From: Pythium myriotylum
Taxonomy: Eukaryota; Oomycota; Peronosporomycetes; Pythiales; Pythiaceae
NCBI GenBank assembly: GCA_023091665.1
Contig: JALJCQ010000011.1
Location: forward strand, 1,178,001-1,242,000
Length of the DNA: 64,000 bases
Direction: 5' to 3'
Part shown: one piece after another, positions 30,758-42,909 of the stretch
Numbering within the stretch: position 1 is the stretch's first letter
How the letters are laid out: each line of letters begins with the position of its first letter
Program-made: the position numbers and the translations under genes
The notes under the pieces: generated by a model
The model's database searches: none
Told to the model about the DNA's origin: nothing
What the model saw: only the letters and a program-made list of their open reading frames with translations

Positions 30758-33700
30758 ATGAAGGAAAAAAGAGCGCTTAAACAGAAAAGTTTCAAGCGAT
30801 TGCAAGAACTCTTACCTGGGACGCGGCGCCTCAATGTTAAGCTTGGTGGCTGTGTCAATCGACCCGCTTGCGCCGACTCTGGCTCAGATTATTGTCTGAT
30901 CAGTGGAGCGACCGCTGAAGTGCTCGTCCGTGAAGGAAACGGTTATCACATAAAGCGGTTGAATGACGCAGTGGTTGGCGTAGCTGTTGGAGGAACAAGT
31001 GTTACCGCGACACACTACATAGAAGCGCCTTGTGAGATTCAAACTGCAGCAGGAACCGTAAGACCAATCCAAACCTACAGGTGGCATATAGTGGCTGGAC
31101 ATGAAGATGAGGTGATCTTGGGTGAAGATTTCCTGGGCAGTATTGAGATCGATGTGACCCGGCAAATCGAGCAACTGGCCGGTCGAACCGAGGATGATGA
31201 TGAGGATGTTGAACCCATGACGATTCTACAGTCGCATACCGATGAAGAATTAAATGCAGCCATCACTATCTTAATCGATAAGGCAGTCGAGGCTGGGTTT
31301 CCAGCCAACCGTCGCGAGGATCTCGAACACATAATGCGACGACGAGATGTGTGTCGATTAACGCTGGGCCGTGACCCACCCGCACGTGTGGAGCCTTATC
31401 GACTGTGACTAAAGGAGGGTGCTACGCCTGTTCGTTCGAATGCGCGGCCGTATGCACCCGCCCAAAGCAAATTCATGAGAGAATTCAATGCGGAGCTCGT
31501 GAAAAACAAGATGGTGTATGAAAACCCAAAGAGTCGCTGGGCTTCACCAGCGTTGCCTACCAAAAAGCCCAAGGTTGATGAGTTTAGACAAGCGTGTGAT
31601 TACGTCAGGGTAAATGACCAGACCATACCGTTGGCTGGCGTCATGCCCCATTTGCAGAACCTGGTTCGTCACACTAAGAACAAGTTAGTGTTTGCCCTTT
31701 TCGATTTCGTTCGAGGATTTTGGCAACTGCCGTTGCATCCGGATAGTCAGGAGCCATTATCCTATGTGACAGACGAGAAGATCTATACACCTACCCGAGT
31801 CCCGCAAGGATGCTGCGACGCAGCGTTGCATTTTCAACGTACGATGGAGACGGTGTTTACCGACCTATTGTATAATACGCTGTTAGTGTGGATTGACGAT
31901 ATTCTGTTGTACGCGGATGACGTGGACGCTTACCTGGTGGTACTTGACAAGTTCTTGTCGACTGTTGATTCCGTTGGACTGAAGCTGAGCGTGAAGAAAT
32001 CAGTGCTATACCAGAGAGAGGTTGAGTGGTGCGGAAAGTTGATAAACGGTCATGGCGTCAGACATCTGGTGGATCTACCGTACCCATCGAATGCCGCAGA
32101 GCTACAAACGTTTCTATGCGCTGCAAACTGGATGCGTGAGTCGATGGTCGACTATGCCTGTACTGTGCGACCACTGCAAGAATGTTTGACGAAAATCCAA
32201 CATGGGAACAAGAAAACCAAGCGAACAGCACAGCGTTTAGAACTTACTTTGAGCGAACACGAAAAGGCCGCGTTTGATGCAACCAAGGAGCTTCTGTTGA
32301 AATCGGCGGTGATGGCACACCCCGATGAAGAGGCAGAACGGTGCCTTTTTACGGACGCTAGTAACTACGGATGGGCGATTATTCTCACGCAGGTCACAGC
32401 CTGGCAAAGCGGCGTACCTGTTCACGAACAACGACATCAGCTGCTGACATGCATGAGTGGCTCGTTCACTGGATCACAGCTACAGTGGAGCGTGGTAGAA
32501 AAAAAGCATATCCTATCGTCCAAGCCTGTAAAGACGCATCGTACCTGCTCTTGCGCACCCGTGGGTTTCGCAAGTATTGCGACCACCGCAACCTAATCCA
32601 CATTTTTGCTCCCGACAAAAACGTGAAAAAACACACGCGCGGGAAATTGCTCAGATGGGCATTTGTGCTCATGGAATATCGATACGTGATCTATCATATA
32701 CAAGGTGAACACAATTTATGGGCAGACATGCTCTCACGATGGCGATCACCAACGAACACTCACCGACTAAAAAGACTCACTAGAGCACAGACGCGCGCCG
32801 GTCAACAGCCAATGATTCGGCCTCTCGACTCGGACGGGTTTGTATGGCCCACGCGCAGTGAGATCGCTGCGCTGCAGCGTGCACATAGACGCGAGCAATC
32901 GGTTTCGATGAGCGAATCGAACGATGGGGTGCTGATGGTTGATGGAAAGATCTGGGTTCCAGAGGGCGCGACCACGCTAAGGAAAAGACTCTATGTTATC
33001 GCTCACTGCGGAGCGCAAGGCCATCGTGGCGAGGCGCCCATGCTTACTCACCTGCGGAGACTCTTTAGCATCAGCGATGCCGAGGACATGGTACGACGGT
33101 TCTTGAAGACTTGTTTGCTCTGCTTTCACGTCAAAGGAGGCGCGAGTATCCCGCGACCATGGGGTCCCCTATTTAGGTCTGAACGACGTAATCAAGCTTT
33201 GCACTGGGATTTTCTATACCTGGGCGAAACGTATGGTGATCTCAAGTACATCCTAGCTCTCAAGGACGATGCAACCCACTTTTGTGAATGAGTACCTTGT
33301 AACACCGCGGACAGTGATATTGCTGCCAACGCGATGCTCAAATGGTATAGCCGCTTTGGTGCACCTGAGATATGGATGTCGGACAGCGCGAGCCACTTCA
33401 AGAATCAAGTACTTGAAGCACTCGCAGTTCGATTGAAATCCCGACAGGACTTTACAGTTGCCTACTGTCCATGGATAAATGGCTCCATCGAGCGACTAAA
33501 CCGTGACGTGCTTCAAGTTCTGCGAGTGATGCTCATCGAGTATAAACTGGACGGCAAAGAATGGCCTTTCCTTATCCCGTTGATCCAAGCAAACTTGAAC
33601 CACACGCCTGTCGCATCTTTAGCACAGCATTCTCCGAGCGAACTGTTTACGGGACTCCCGTGCCCTAGCCCGCTCGACACAATTGTACGCTCACATGATC

Positions 33701-34310
33701 TCCGCGTGCTGTCACGCTCTCCACTGACGCGATCGGCTCGGCGCTATCCGAGCTACGCGTGCTTCAGATGCATCGTGAAGTTGACATCGTGCGGGAAAAA
33801 CGAACGACAGCAAACCAGCGCAGATCAGCAAACCGCGCTGCAGCCAACTTTGCTGTCGGGGACTATGTGCTACGCTCACGAGTGGACGACAAAAAGCAAA
33901 ACAAACTTTGGGTGACATGGGTGGGACCGTATCAAGTTGTCAGCGCCAACCCGCGTTCATTTACCGTCAAACACTTCATGACGGGCGCAAACTTAAATGT
34001 ACATGCATCGAGACTCAAGTACTACTCTGACGCCAGCTTAGACGTGATTGATGAGCTACTGGAGCATGTGACAAGCCAAGGTCAGCTGTTGGATGTCAGG
34101 CAGATTGTCTCACATCGGTGGTCGGATATCAAAAAAGACTATGAGCTGCTGATCGAATGGGACGGTCTGGAAAAAATTGAGAACACTTGGGAACCGTTCT
34201 CGAATATTGCTCGAGATGTCCGATCTCTCACAGCGCAATACGTCACCGCCAGCGCCGACGGTCGACTGCAGCAGCATTTTGCGCGAAGAACATCTGCACA
34301 AGCGAAATAG
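30758..34310 (+). pseudogene. Broken gypsy pol (protease, RT, RNase H, integrase, chromodomain)
   Basis: The protease has an ADSGSDYCLIS active site (30869 on) and ends in a TGA at about 31406. RT resumes in the same frame with FALFDFVRGFWQL and WIDDILLYADD, followed by RNase H with CLFTDASNYGW. At an A-run near 32499 the frame shifts by -1 and continues KKAYPIVQACKDASYLLL. Integrase follows: an HHCC finger (AHCGAQGHRG, CLLC), LHWDFLYLG, a TGA at 33289, WMSDSASHFKNQ and NGSIERLNRDV. A further frame change near 33750 leads to WVGPYQVV and a chromodomain (YELLIEWDGLEKIENTWEPF). The order places it with Ty3/gypsy chromoviruses. Confidence 0.88.
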
Positions 34311-34420
34311 CGCCCCTGGGGTATTTATCCCAACTCAGATTCAGAAGTTGACTCATTCTCCCAGTTTTGCCAAAACACGGTAGTCAATTTTGATGTGCAT
34401 GATGTCGTTTGGGTGGGGAC

Positions 34421-34924
34421 TGTAGTGCGGAGCACCTTGCATTTCCAACGACATCAAGCCCAACAGTCAGAGAAGATCGTGCGCGCACGACTCCTCAGCC
34501 AAGGAACAGTGCGCGCACGATCCAGACGTTGATCTAGGGCATGGAACTCTGCCCACCTCCCCCTCGCAACCTCGCTGGAGCAGGGGGCAAGCAGTAAAGC
34601 GACCGATGGCAAGCGGCCACGAGTCGCTATGGCCAGCACGGCAACGAGTCGCAGGCCAGAGCGCGCCAGAAACAGCGGTTTCCAGCGATGGCTTGCGACA
34701 GCGAGTGCCACGCGACGTCAGCAAAGCGTCGAACAAAGAAGAAATCTCGCGCCTAGCATGGCGCTCGGTCTCCCCTTGGCACAGAGGGGACGCTGAGAGA
34801 AACTAGCATCAGGAGTAGGAGACTCACTTTGCATTTGGCAATACAACTACAACATCGCCTTAGGGAGCTCGCACGCTCCCCCAACAACGCGTTCTCGCAT
34901 ATCTTTCTGCCTGGACGTGCTACA
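34421..34924 (+). repeat. 3' LTR
   Basis: 504 bp, with two single-base differences from the 5' copy (C for T in TCGAAYAAAG and in GGCGCYYGG). Followed by the CTCGC target duplication. Confidence 0.9.
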
Positions 34925-35244
34925 CTCGCGGGTCTCGACGCCGCGAACACACCCCATCTCCCCTCCGTAGAAGCCACCGGATCCTACACTACACTCCTCC
35001 ACAACTTCGCGGCGAGCCTGGTGTGGTGTCCATGCGACGAAGCTAAGGAGTAGTTCTCGATGGCATTGAAGAAATTGCCAGCTCAGCCACCAGCAACAGG
35101 CAAACCGCAGCGTGATGTGACCTTTCTTAAGTCTGTCCACTTCGCGATTCAAAAGGCGACAACGATTGCTTGAGTCGTGCCATTCCGAAAACGCAGCCAC
35201 TACAGTCCATAATTCCATATGGTGTGCACAACACTATTTTCATG
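34925..35244. other. Host sequence between LTR element and Mutator-like element
   Basis: Nothing coding is recognised. It continues the locus interrupted by the LTR element. Confidence 0.35.
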
Positions 35245-38200
35245 ATTGGTCCATTCCTATCGTCCATGTATTTCCATGACGAAACGAATAAAACCGAGGT
35301 TTTTTCGCCCTAAACCTCGCAGCTGCGAAGGGGCGAAAAATAACGACTTGATCCAAAACGACGAGAACCGAGCCAAAGCCAATCCTTGGTCAACAGAAAG
35401 CGGCGAGAATGGAGCGATCTGGCGGCAGCAGCGGCGGCGGCAGCAACAGCGATCAAGAGCGAGATCGTCAAGGTGCCAGCAGCGACGATCAAACTGGCGG
35501 CGCAAGCGGCGAGCACGACACCAGCAGCACCACCAGTGGTGCTGCTGGGAAGAGAGCAAGTCGTGCTCGTCACGATCAAGCTCCTTTTAAACGACGCAGA
35601 AGCCCGCGATTTGGCGCGCTGGAGGAGGCGATGGGAGCTGCTCGTGATGCACTGACAGTTGGTACGTATCACGACGTTGATGATGTAAAGGCGTTGATCT
35701 AACTGCAAACACGCGCTATTTTTCAGCGACATCAGCACATGTTCAGTCTGGTGGTACAGCCACGTCCGCGACTCGGCGCAGCCCCCGCCTGAGCAAACAA
35801 GCTTCATCTGGGCCAACAATCGCACAGATTGTTCGCCAGGAGGCCGTCGCCCGTGTGCCTGTGACGGGGCGACGGACTCGAGCCGTGACCAAAAAGATTC
35901 GGTCGCAGCAGAAAAAGCGAGCGTCTCCTCACGAGTCACGAGATAACAGTCCAGGCGTCTCCGACAACAGCGAGGACGTGGATGAAGATGACGAGGTTGT
36001 GGAGGGCGCAGATGACGGAGGTGATGGATCTGACGTGGATGAAGAGCCTAAGGATGTCGACGGCTCTGGTGTTGACGACGATCAAGTCAATGACGACGAG
36101 GAGCTGGATGACGACGAGGAGCTGGATGAGGAAGCAAATAACGACGCTGACGAAGATGCGTCCGAATATGATGGCTCGCACTCGTCATCTTCGTCACGCG
36201 TGGCCAGCAAACGTCGGGTCCATGATTCCTCCACAACTGACACCTCTCTCGTCCAGATCTCTGCCCAGCGTGTTGTTCCCCCACGCCCAAAGCGCCAGCA
36301 CGACAGCTGGGAAGCATGGATTCAGTACCTCCAGGAATACTCGGCACGAACTTTTCAAGTGATTGTCGTGAAGAATACACTTAGTGTGAAGGAGCGAAAC
36401 TCTCGCATCGCGAGGTTGAAAACGCCGAAGGAAACTCTTCCTGAATCCTTAGGCACTTTTCAGCGCAACTACATTTGCACGCATGGCTGGCCGAAGAAGT
36501 CTCGAGGTAGTGGTCAGCGTCCGAGAAGATTCGTCAGAGGCATCAACTGTCCATACTCACTTCGTGTCCAGTATGTCCAGAAAGACTCGCGCTGGGTGCT
36601 CTTGGCTCTGGTGACATGTGATTGGCACAACCATCGTCTGGATGCCCAGACCTATACATCATACCCTGTGGCGCGAACGGATGTTGAAGAAGAAAACGTT
36701 GCCCGCGCGCAAGAGATGGACAAGATGGGAGTCTCGCGTGCTAAGGTTTACGACATGCTTCTGGACAAGGGGGAGAATGTGTATAAGACAGACGTCGACA
36801 ACATAACCTCCAAGAACCGCGAGCGTACAGCTAATGTTGACGACGACGCAGCCACGGCACGAGTCCTAACCGAGTACGTCAAGGCGAATGAAGACGGCAC
36901 TGTGTCTGTAGACGAAACCGAGAAGGGTGAGACAGGATTAATTTCTGTCACCGACAAGCACATGCGAGAAATGAACGAGAGGTTCGGAGAACTGCTCCTT
37001 GTCGACTGTACCCACAAGACAAATCGGTAAGAACATGACTGCGCCATGACTGGTAATGTTCTATCCATGACTGACGGGATTTCAAATGAACTTAGTCACA
37101 ATTATCAGCTGCTGACACTTATGGTGATGGACGAGTACGGGCATGGGCAAGTCGTCCAGCAATCATTGCTGGAGCGTGACACGGATTGGCATATGGACAG
37201 GGCAATTGATCACTACTTCAGGGCGAACGATGATCGCTACACACCCGTGCGCGTCATTATGGTCGATAAGGACCTCAATGAAATTCGAGTGTTGAAAGCC
37301 CGTTTCCCGCAGGCGCGAATTCTGATTTGCCTTTTCCATGTGCTCAAGTATCTCACAACCGTTGCACACAAGGTTGAATTTGGGAAGTTGTCCAAGGACG
37401 ACTACGACGTTTTGGAGACATTAATCCACAACCTCGTTTACTCCCACGACAAGATGGACTACTCAGAAAATCTTCTTGCTCTCAAGACTTTCTGTGTGCA
37501 GGCAGAGTTCGAGCCTTTCTACGATTATGTCATCAAGAACTGGGATGGTGATGAGCAGACAGACATGTGGGTGCTCTACAAACGAGCTGACCTACCCCGG
37601 CTGCAGAACGACACGAACAATCGGCCTGAAAATTGGTTCGGTAAGTTCAAGCAAGGGGTGACCCACAACTCTTCGATGGCAGAGTGCTTGACGCAGCTCC
37701 TGAACGAGGCACGACGTAGTGCGCGGGAGTACTCACACCGCAACCGTGTTGGCTGCCATTGGAATTCTACGTACGATGATGAGATGAACGCCATACTCCT
37801 CAGCACGACACACTTTGTCGCAGAAGCGGTTCTTCCTCAGTATCAAGCAGCTCTTGAGAGATTCGGAGAGTACACATATACCTACCCCGATGGTCCGGGT
37901 GGCCAGAACGTGCAGCTTGAACGAGAAGGACGCGTCAATGTGGTCGATTTGACTGATTTCTCCTGCAGCTGTGCTTTTGCGAAAAGCATGCTGCTTCCAT
38001 GCCGCCATTCCATCGCGTTCCGTAAGTGGTCAAACAAGTCTCCAGTCATTCCGTTGATCCAAGTCAATGACAATACGGCTCGTCGTCTGATCGAGCCAAT
38101 ATGCAGTGAACTAGCTGACATTGAGGATCCTTCCGAGTTCAAGACATACTCTGATTTTCTTTTGTCGCAGTGGAATATAATCCGCCAGCGCAAATTTGGT

Positions 38201-39876
38201 GCTCGTGCGGGCGACGACGCCTTGATTGAGCCGTCAGAGGTCGTTGAATTGTCGCAGGCAAACAGTTTGTTGTCTGACGACTTGGGAACTGTGCCACCGT
38301 GCGATGTGTCCTCTGTAACTATGCCTGAGACCAAAGAACTTATCGCTAGCGCGCAAGGAGCTGGTCATGGACGAGATATGGAAGATAATGGAGAAGATGT
38401 GGATGATCATGCGTCAGTTTTGGACAGTCATGGACAAGACATGGAAACAAAGTCGAACGATGAAGAGCAAAACGTATCGAAGTCCGATCAAGACTCAGAA
38501 GAAGAGTCGAAGTCAGACTCAACGATCAAGATCAAGCTGAACAAGAAGGCACCCAAGCATGGAGCGCCAAAGAAAGACCAGAAGAAGAAGATTTCAGCAG
38601 CTAAAATCGCTCGCACCACGTCGAACCAAGCGGCTCTTGTCCAGAAGGCAGCTGGTGTCACGACGCTGCAGAGGCTCATCGCGAAACTCGATGCAGATCA
38701 GCCCAACCTTTACGCCACGCTCTTGACATTGAAGGATGTTCCTGAGAAGCATAAGGCCATGGCAAACAACAGACCCACACTCAACTACATGGCCCACCCA
38801 GTGCTGACAACAAGCGACATTTTTGTTCTCCCAGAAGGATTGGTTGACGCCTGCGTGAACAAGATCCCAGAGGACAGCAGCAAGACCAACCCGATTAATA
38901 TCGGCACGCCGACAGGCTACACACCACCACCCAGTCCCCCCGACAAAACAAGTGGTGCCAAGGTTCCCGTCATCAAGATCAACCAGATTGGTCTGTTCTC
39001 GCCGGCGCAGATCCAGGCAATGAAACGAGTCTACACGACCATTGAGTACTGCAAGGAGGGTGAAATCTTTTGTGAATGGTTAGACAACGAAGTGGCACGT
39101 GCCTTGACGAAGAAGTCGGACGCTGACAAGCTTGAAGACTTGTCTGCGTTGATCAAGTCAATGTATCCACACGCATATATCCCAGGCTTTCCTGGCAGAT
39201 ATATGCGGAGTGTGTATCGAATCCACCCGTCTAGTTGGTTTCAAGGTGACTTGATCGAGGCGTTTGTGAACCGCTTGCAAAAAGTGTACGGATCGTGCCG
39301 GTACGCCGGTGTAATCGAGCGCGATCGAAAGGCGACAAAGACAAGACCAGCTGTTGAAGTGGAAGGGCGCGTCCAAGACCGGATTGCTGAGTTGATTTCC
39401 GATGAAGGAGCTGACTTTGTCTTCGTTGTGATGAACCTCGGCAACACCCACTGGACGTGCCTCATTGTTGACCCTTTGCCCAAAGAAGTCGCCACGTACG
39501 ACTCTCTTGGTCATGGAAACAAGGATCTGGATGCCGTGGCGTGGAATATCGCCGACAACCTTGGCGGATACAGTGTCGTCTCAGGAAATAGCCCCCTCCA
39601 GCCCGACGGGAACAGCTGCGGTCTCTTCATTTGTTTCAAGCTTTGGCGCGCTTGTGACCATGACGTGTCAAGAATCATGACTGACAACGTCCTCAACATC
39701 AGACGTTTCGAGCTCACCTACTTCGTGATGACCGGTAACCTCTTGCATAACTAGGTAATTAGTCTCGACTAATATACTCATCCATTTGATCCACCTTCTA
39801 CTTTGTTTCGTTCCATCGCATGTGAAAAAAAAGTATGGATGAATCATGGAACAGGATGGGGAAATCATGGACCAAT
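35245..39876 (+). mobile_element. Mutator-like element (candidate boundaries)
   Basis: An imperfect inverted repeat brackets the transposase gene. ATTGGTCCAT at 35245-35254 and TTCCATGA at 35272-35279 have complements at 39867-39876 and 39844-39851, with similar spacing. I could not identify a 9-bp target duplication, so the outer limits are tentative. Confidence 0.45.
35409..39754 (+). CDS. MULE transposase fused to Ulp1-type cysteine protease
   Basis: Exons 35409-35661, 35727-37026 and 37096-39754 join without a stop to 1403 residues; the introns are 65 and 69 nt (GTACGT and GTAAGA donors). In order: a Ser/Gly-rich N-terminus with two RRSPR motifs, an acidic block (about residues 165-235), a FAR1-like zinc finger (ICTHG...NCPYSL...DWHNH, about 330-395), the MULE DDE domain (LLVDCTHKTN near 511, VIMVDKDLNE near 574, CLFH near 597), a SWIM zinc finger (FSCSCAFAKSMLLPCRH, about 810-826), an acidic/Lys linker, and a C48 peptidase domain with His (NTHWTCL), Asp (TYDSL), Gln (PLQPDG) and Cys (NSCGLF) near the C-terminus. 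All catalytic positions are present, so the transposase may be active. Ulp1 proteases cleave SUMO-like modifiers; plant Kaonashi MULEs also carry a Ulp1 domain. Confidence 0.88.
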
Positions 39877-40504
39877 AATCTAGTGCAGTTCTTGAATGTC
39901 TTACTAGTTTGACCAGATTCAAACGGGCTGCACATATGTATGGAGCGTAGAGCTCTTAGGAAATCATTTGTCGAGCACAACCTGCGGCGCTCACACCTTC
40001 TCTTTGATTCTCCAGCTCGGGTTGAACCTTGAGGAATCTCGGAGGCCATAACTTGGCTCAAGTCAAGATCATGCGGCCTCGAGTTGAAGCTGTTTCCAAA
40101 TGAATTGACTCGTTGAATTGAGTCCTGGTAGTTTTCACTTCAACGAGTAGTTTTCGCTTTCAGAAATCTCGAGGAAATCAGGATATATTACCACTAAATT
40201 TCATCGCTTTCGACAGGTTTCAAAATTTTGGCGAATGGTGGACGAAGCATGGTCAGACGCGGATGAAGTATATACTGTAAGTAACATATGAAATCATGGA
40301 CTGTAATACCAGCCTTTCGAAAACGCAAAGGAGCCGAAAAGAACTTGAGGATCAACAATCCCAATTCATTTTTACCAACCAGACACCACCACCCAAGGTG
40401 CTGGTGAGAGGGCTCGCCAAACACATGTGGTCCACATGGTCTGGCACGCCCCGTTACCGGAAGATCATATATTTACCGTAAATCTACTGTTGATTATGTT
40501 GTTG
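39755..40504. other. Intergenic, element 3' end and unassigned DNA
   Basis: The candidate right terminal repeat of the Mutator-like element ends at about 39876. I recognise nothing in the remaining 630 bp. Confidence 0.35.
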
Positions 40505-41458
40505 ACATAAGCAGTCGAACGGAGGCTGCTTGCCATAGCTGACGATCCAGAATGGTATCGTGCTCTCGCACGACTTCGCTCTATGAATGAGTCGAACTCG
40601 AACATCCAGTTGTTCAACACCCGTCACTTTGCACACGATGACATGCCACTGAGGAATCAAAACGCCACTCATATTGCCTACCGGAACGTTGATGTAGACG
40701 CTGCAAATGCTGAGTGCCTCACACGATGCAAAACCAAGATCCAACACATCCAATCAACTCATTCTGTCTTACCCAATCTACGAGCCGGGGACGTCAGTTA
40801 ACCACTGGACATCGGAGTGATTGAGGCAGCATTGCGTGTTGCAGAACAACCAGATTCAAGTCGAGATCGATGCGTACCTGTGGTAGTGGATCTTGCCGTC
40901 GGTGTTCCCGTCACAATCACACATAATTTGGCACAGAACGCCGGCCTGTGCAACGGGACGAAGGCGACCGTGATTGACTTCATCTACACTTCTTCATCCA
41001 GTCTACCGGTCGTTTTAGTCCAAGTGCAGGACAAGTACATTGGCCCTTCGTATTTGATTGGCACAGACAATGTTGTCCCCATCCCTCCGCATAACATCTC
41101 CTGGCTATCCGCTGACAAGACGTACAGAACGACACGATCCGGATTACCACTACGGCTTGGTTTCGCGATGACCATCCACAAAGTCCAAGGTCTCACGTGC
41201 TCCAAACTTGTATTCAATCCTGTTGCAATCCCAACATCCACGTATGCATACGTAGGACTGTCGCGTGTCCGACGTCGTGAAGACGTCATCCTCACTCGAT
41301 CACTTCAACCACTGAGATCACAACTCCAACAGAAGACGCGCGATATCCGAGAAAAGGAATGGGAGAGACTCGATCGACATGATCAGAGTACGCGCTCAAA
41401 CACTGCGCAACTCGTGCTACAAATGAAAAATCTAGCAACGGCAGAAAACAGTCTTTAA
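40505..41458 (+). pseudogene. 3' fragment of a Pif1/Helitron-like DNA helicase
   Basis: One frame runs from about 40508 to 41458, broken by a single TAA at 40799. It encodes IADDPEWYRALARLRSMNES, then VTITHNLAQNAGLCNGTKAT, FAMTIHKVQGLTCSKLVF and YAYVGLSRVRRREDVIL. These correspond to the last helicase motifs (V and VI) of Pif1-like enzymes, including those of Helitrons. The Walker A and B parts are missing and homology starts abruptly near 40500, so this is a truncated, stop-containing fragment. No Rep/HUH motif or Helitron terminus was found. Confidence 0.75.
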
Positions 41459-42909
41459 TCTGATCAACCTTCCATGTTCCTCCTCGGCTCTTTCCCACCA
41501 CGGTAATGAACGACACACTACTGTCACCGCCAACGATTTCCATTCATGTAAATGAGAGTCCATTACAATTGAATGATTTCCAATTCGTGTAAATGAGAGT
41601 CTGATGATTGTTGATATCGTACTTAAGCGGCACGGGGTCGAAAGGCATTAGAACTTCAATGTGCCGAATTTCACCTCCTTTTACAAACATTTACACTGTA
41701 AAGTAAGACTAGCGGTGACCGCCCGCTCCGCGGTCGGAGGGTATATGTTTGGCTGGATAGGAGTAGGGCAATGTCGATGACGGATGAGCGGTAGTATCGA
41801 AGAGAATCCTGTGGTCCATGCTACATTGCTGTTTAGAGCAACGTAGCCCATGTCTTATACGGTATGGGCAAGGGAAACGATCCACCAGTGAGTGATTATT
41901 AGGCGAATCTCGAGACGGGGGCATATTAATACGATGGGATCGCTCCGACGCAGGGTGTAAGACATCCAAGTCGATGTGCCGTTCATCCGAGCGAAATTAC
42001 TCTACTTCCCATTGCACTTTGAAGGCGAAGTGCATGTGCCCGCTCGATCGCCGCGCTCGTTGCTTACAGTGCGCCACTTGGTGCCCCACGCTCAAATGCC
42101 GCTTCGACACCGGTTTTTAGACTGACACCTTCCTTGCCTCCAGCTATTACGACTCACTTGTAGAACTAAATAGACATGGCCTCCACCATCATCGCGCTAT
42201 TGACACCGTCGGTATCATCACGCGCGGTTCGCTGTGACGCCTGGGCAGATGGCTTCAGTGACAGATGGGTGAAGCCCGATTTTCGACCAATTGATGCCTA
42301 GTACACAATTTTCACAAACCAAATGCCTGTATTTGCGTGACATTGTAGCTTTCTATCCAATAATATCGGATCATACACGCCTTTTTGACAAATTAAAAGT
42401 CCGTATTTGCGTGACAGCGTGACAGTTTGGCGGCTTCACGTGGACACACGCACTGGCCACAACTTTCTGGTCTAGTTAGTAGTGATGATGTATAACTCCA
42501 CTGACTGAAGTCACTACAGGTTATCACAACTAAAAGGAGGCTAAAAAGTGTCCGGCTTATGCCCTTTCCCATAATACCTGACTCTTCCACCAGACTAAAC
42601 CAGTGACCAAACACTCTCTCAGTTAAACATGCGAAGCCACTGACATTAAACTGAGTACTATCAATTACCCTAACCTGATCCCCCCTGCATTATCGGGGCT
42701 TCGCCCAATCATTCGAAATGAAACTCACATTCCCAAGTTCAAAATACTACACGTGGGATGCACTCTACAGGTATTGTCCCGGCCACCATCATTGATACAC
42801 GAACTTTGCCGAACTCCAACAGAACAAAACTTGGCTACGGTTCATGGTGAAATACGTTAGTGACAGCAATGACTCAGTCGATTGTTACTTGCACTGCGTA
42901 TTGACACTA
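41459..42909. other. 1.45 kb without a supported gene
   Basis: AT-richer sequence. A 13-bp direct repeat, TATTTGCGTGACA, occurs twice at about 42331 and 42403. I see no coding evidence. Confidence 0.4.

Larger units (their letters stand above)
29504..34924 (+). mobile_element. Complete Ty3/gypsy LTR retrotransposon with 5-bp target duplication
   Basis: Two 504-bp direct repeats (29504-30007, 34421-34924) start TGTAG and end CTACA, in TG...CA form. They are flanked by the same five bases, CTCGC (29499-29503 and 34925-34929). The repeats differ at only two positions that I can find. A purine-rich tract (GGGTGGGGA) precedes the 3' LTR. Inside, in gypsy order, are degenerate gag, protease, reverse transcriptase, RNase H, integrase and a chromodomain. 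The internal region carries two nonsense codons and at least two frame changes, so this copy cannot make a full polyprotein by normal translation. Confidence 0.92.

Noticed and set aside
35310..35939. 209-codon minus-strand frame opposite the MULE 5' exon
   Set aside because: It overlaps a well-supported plus-strand gene and has no recognisable domain.
40505..41458. Complete Helitron
   Set aside because: Only the end of a Pif1-type helicase is present. No Rep/HUH domain, 5' TC or 3' CTRR hairpin was found.
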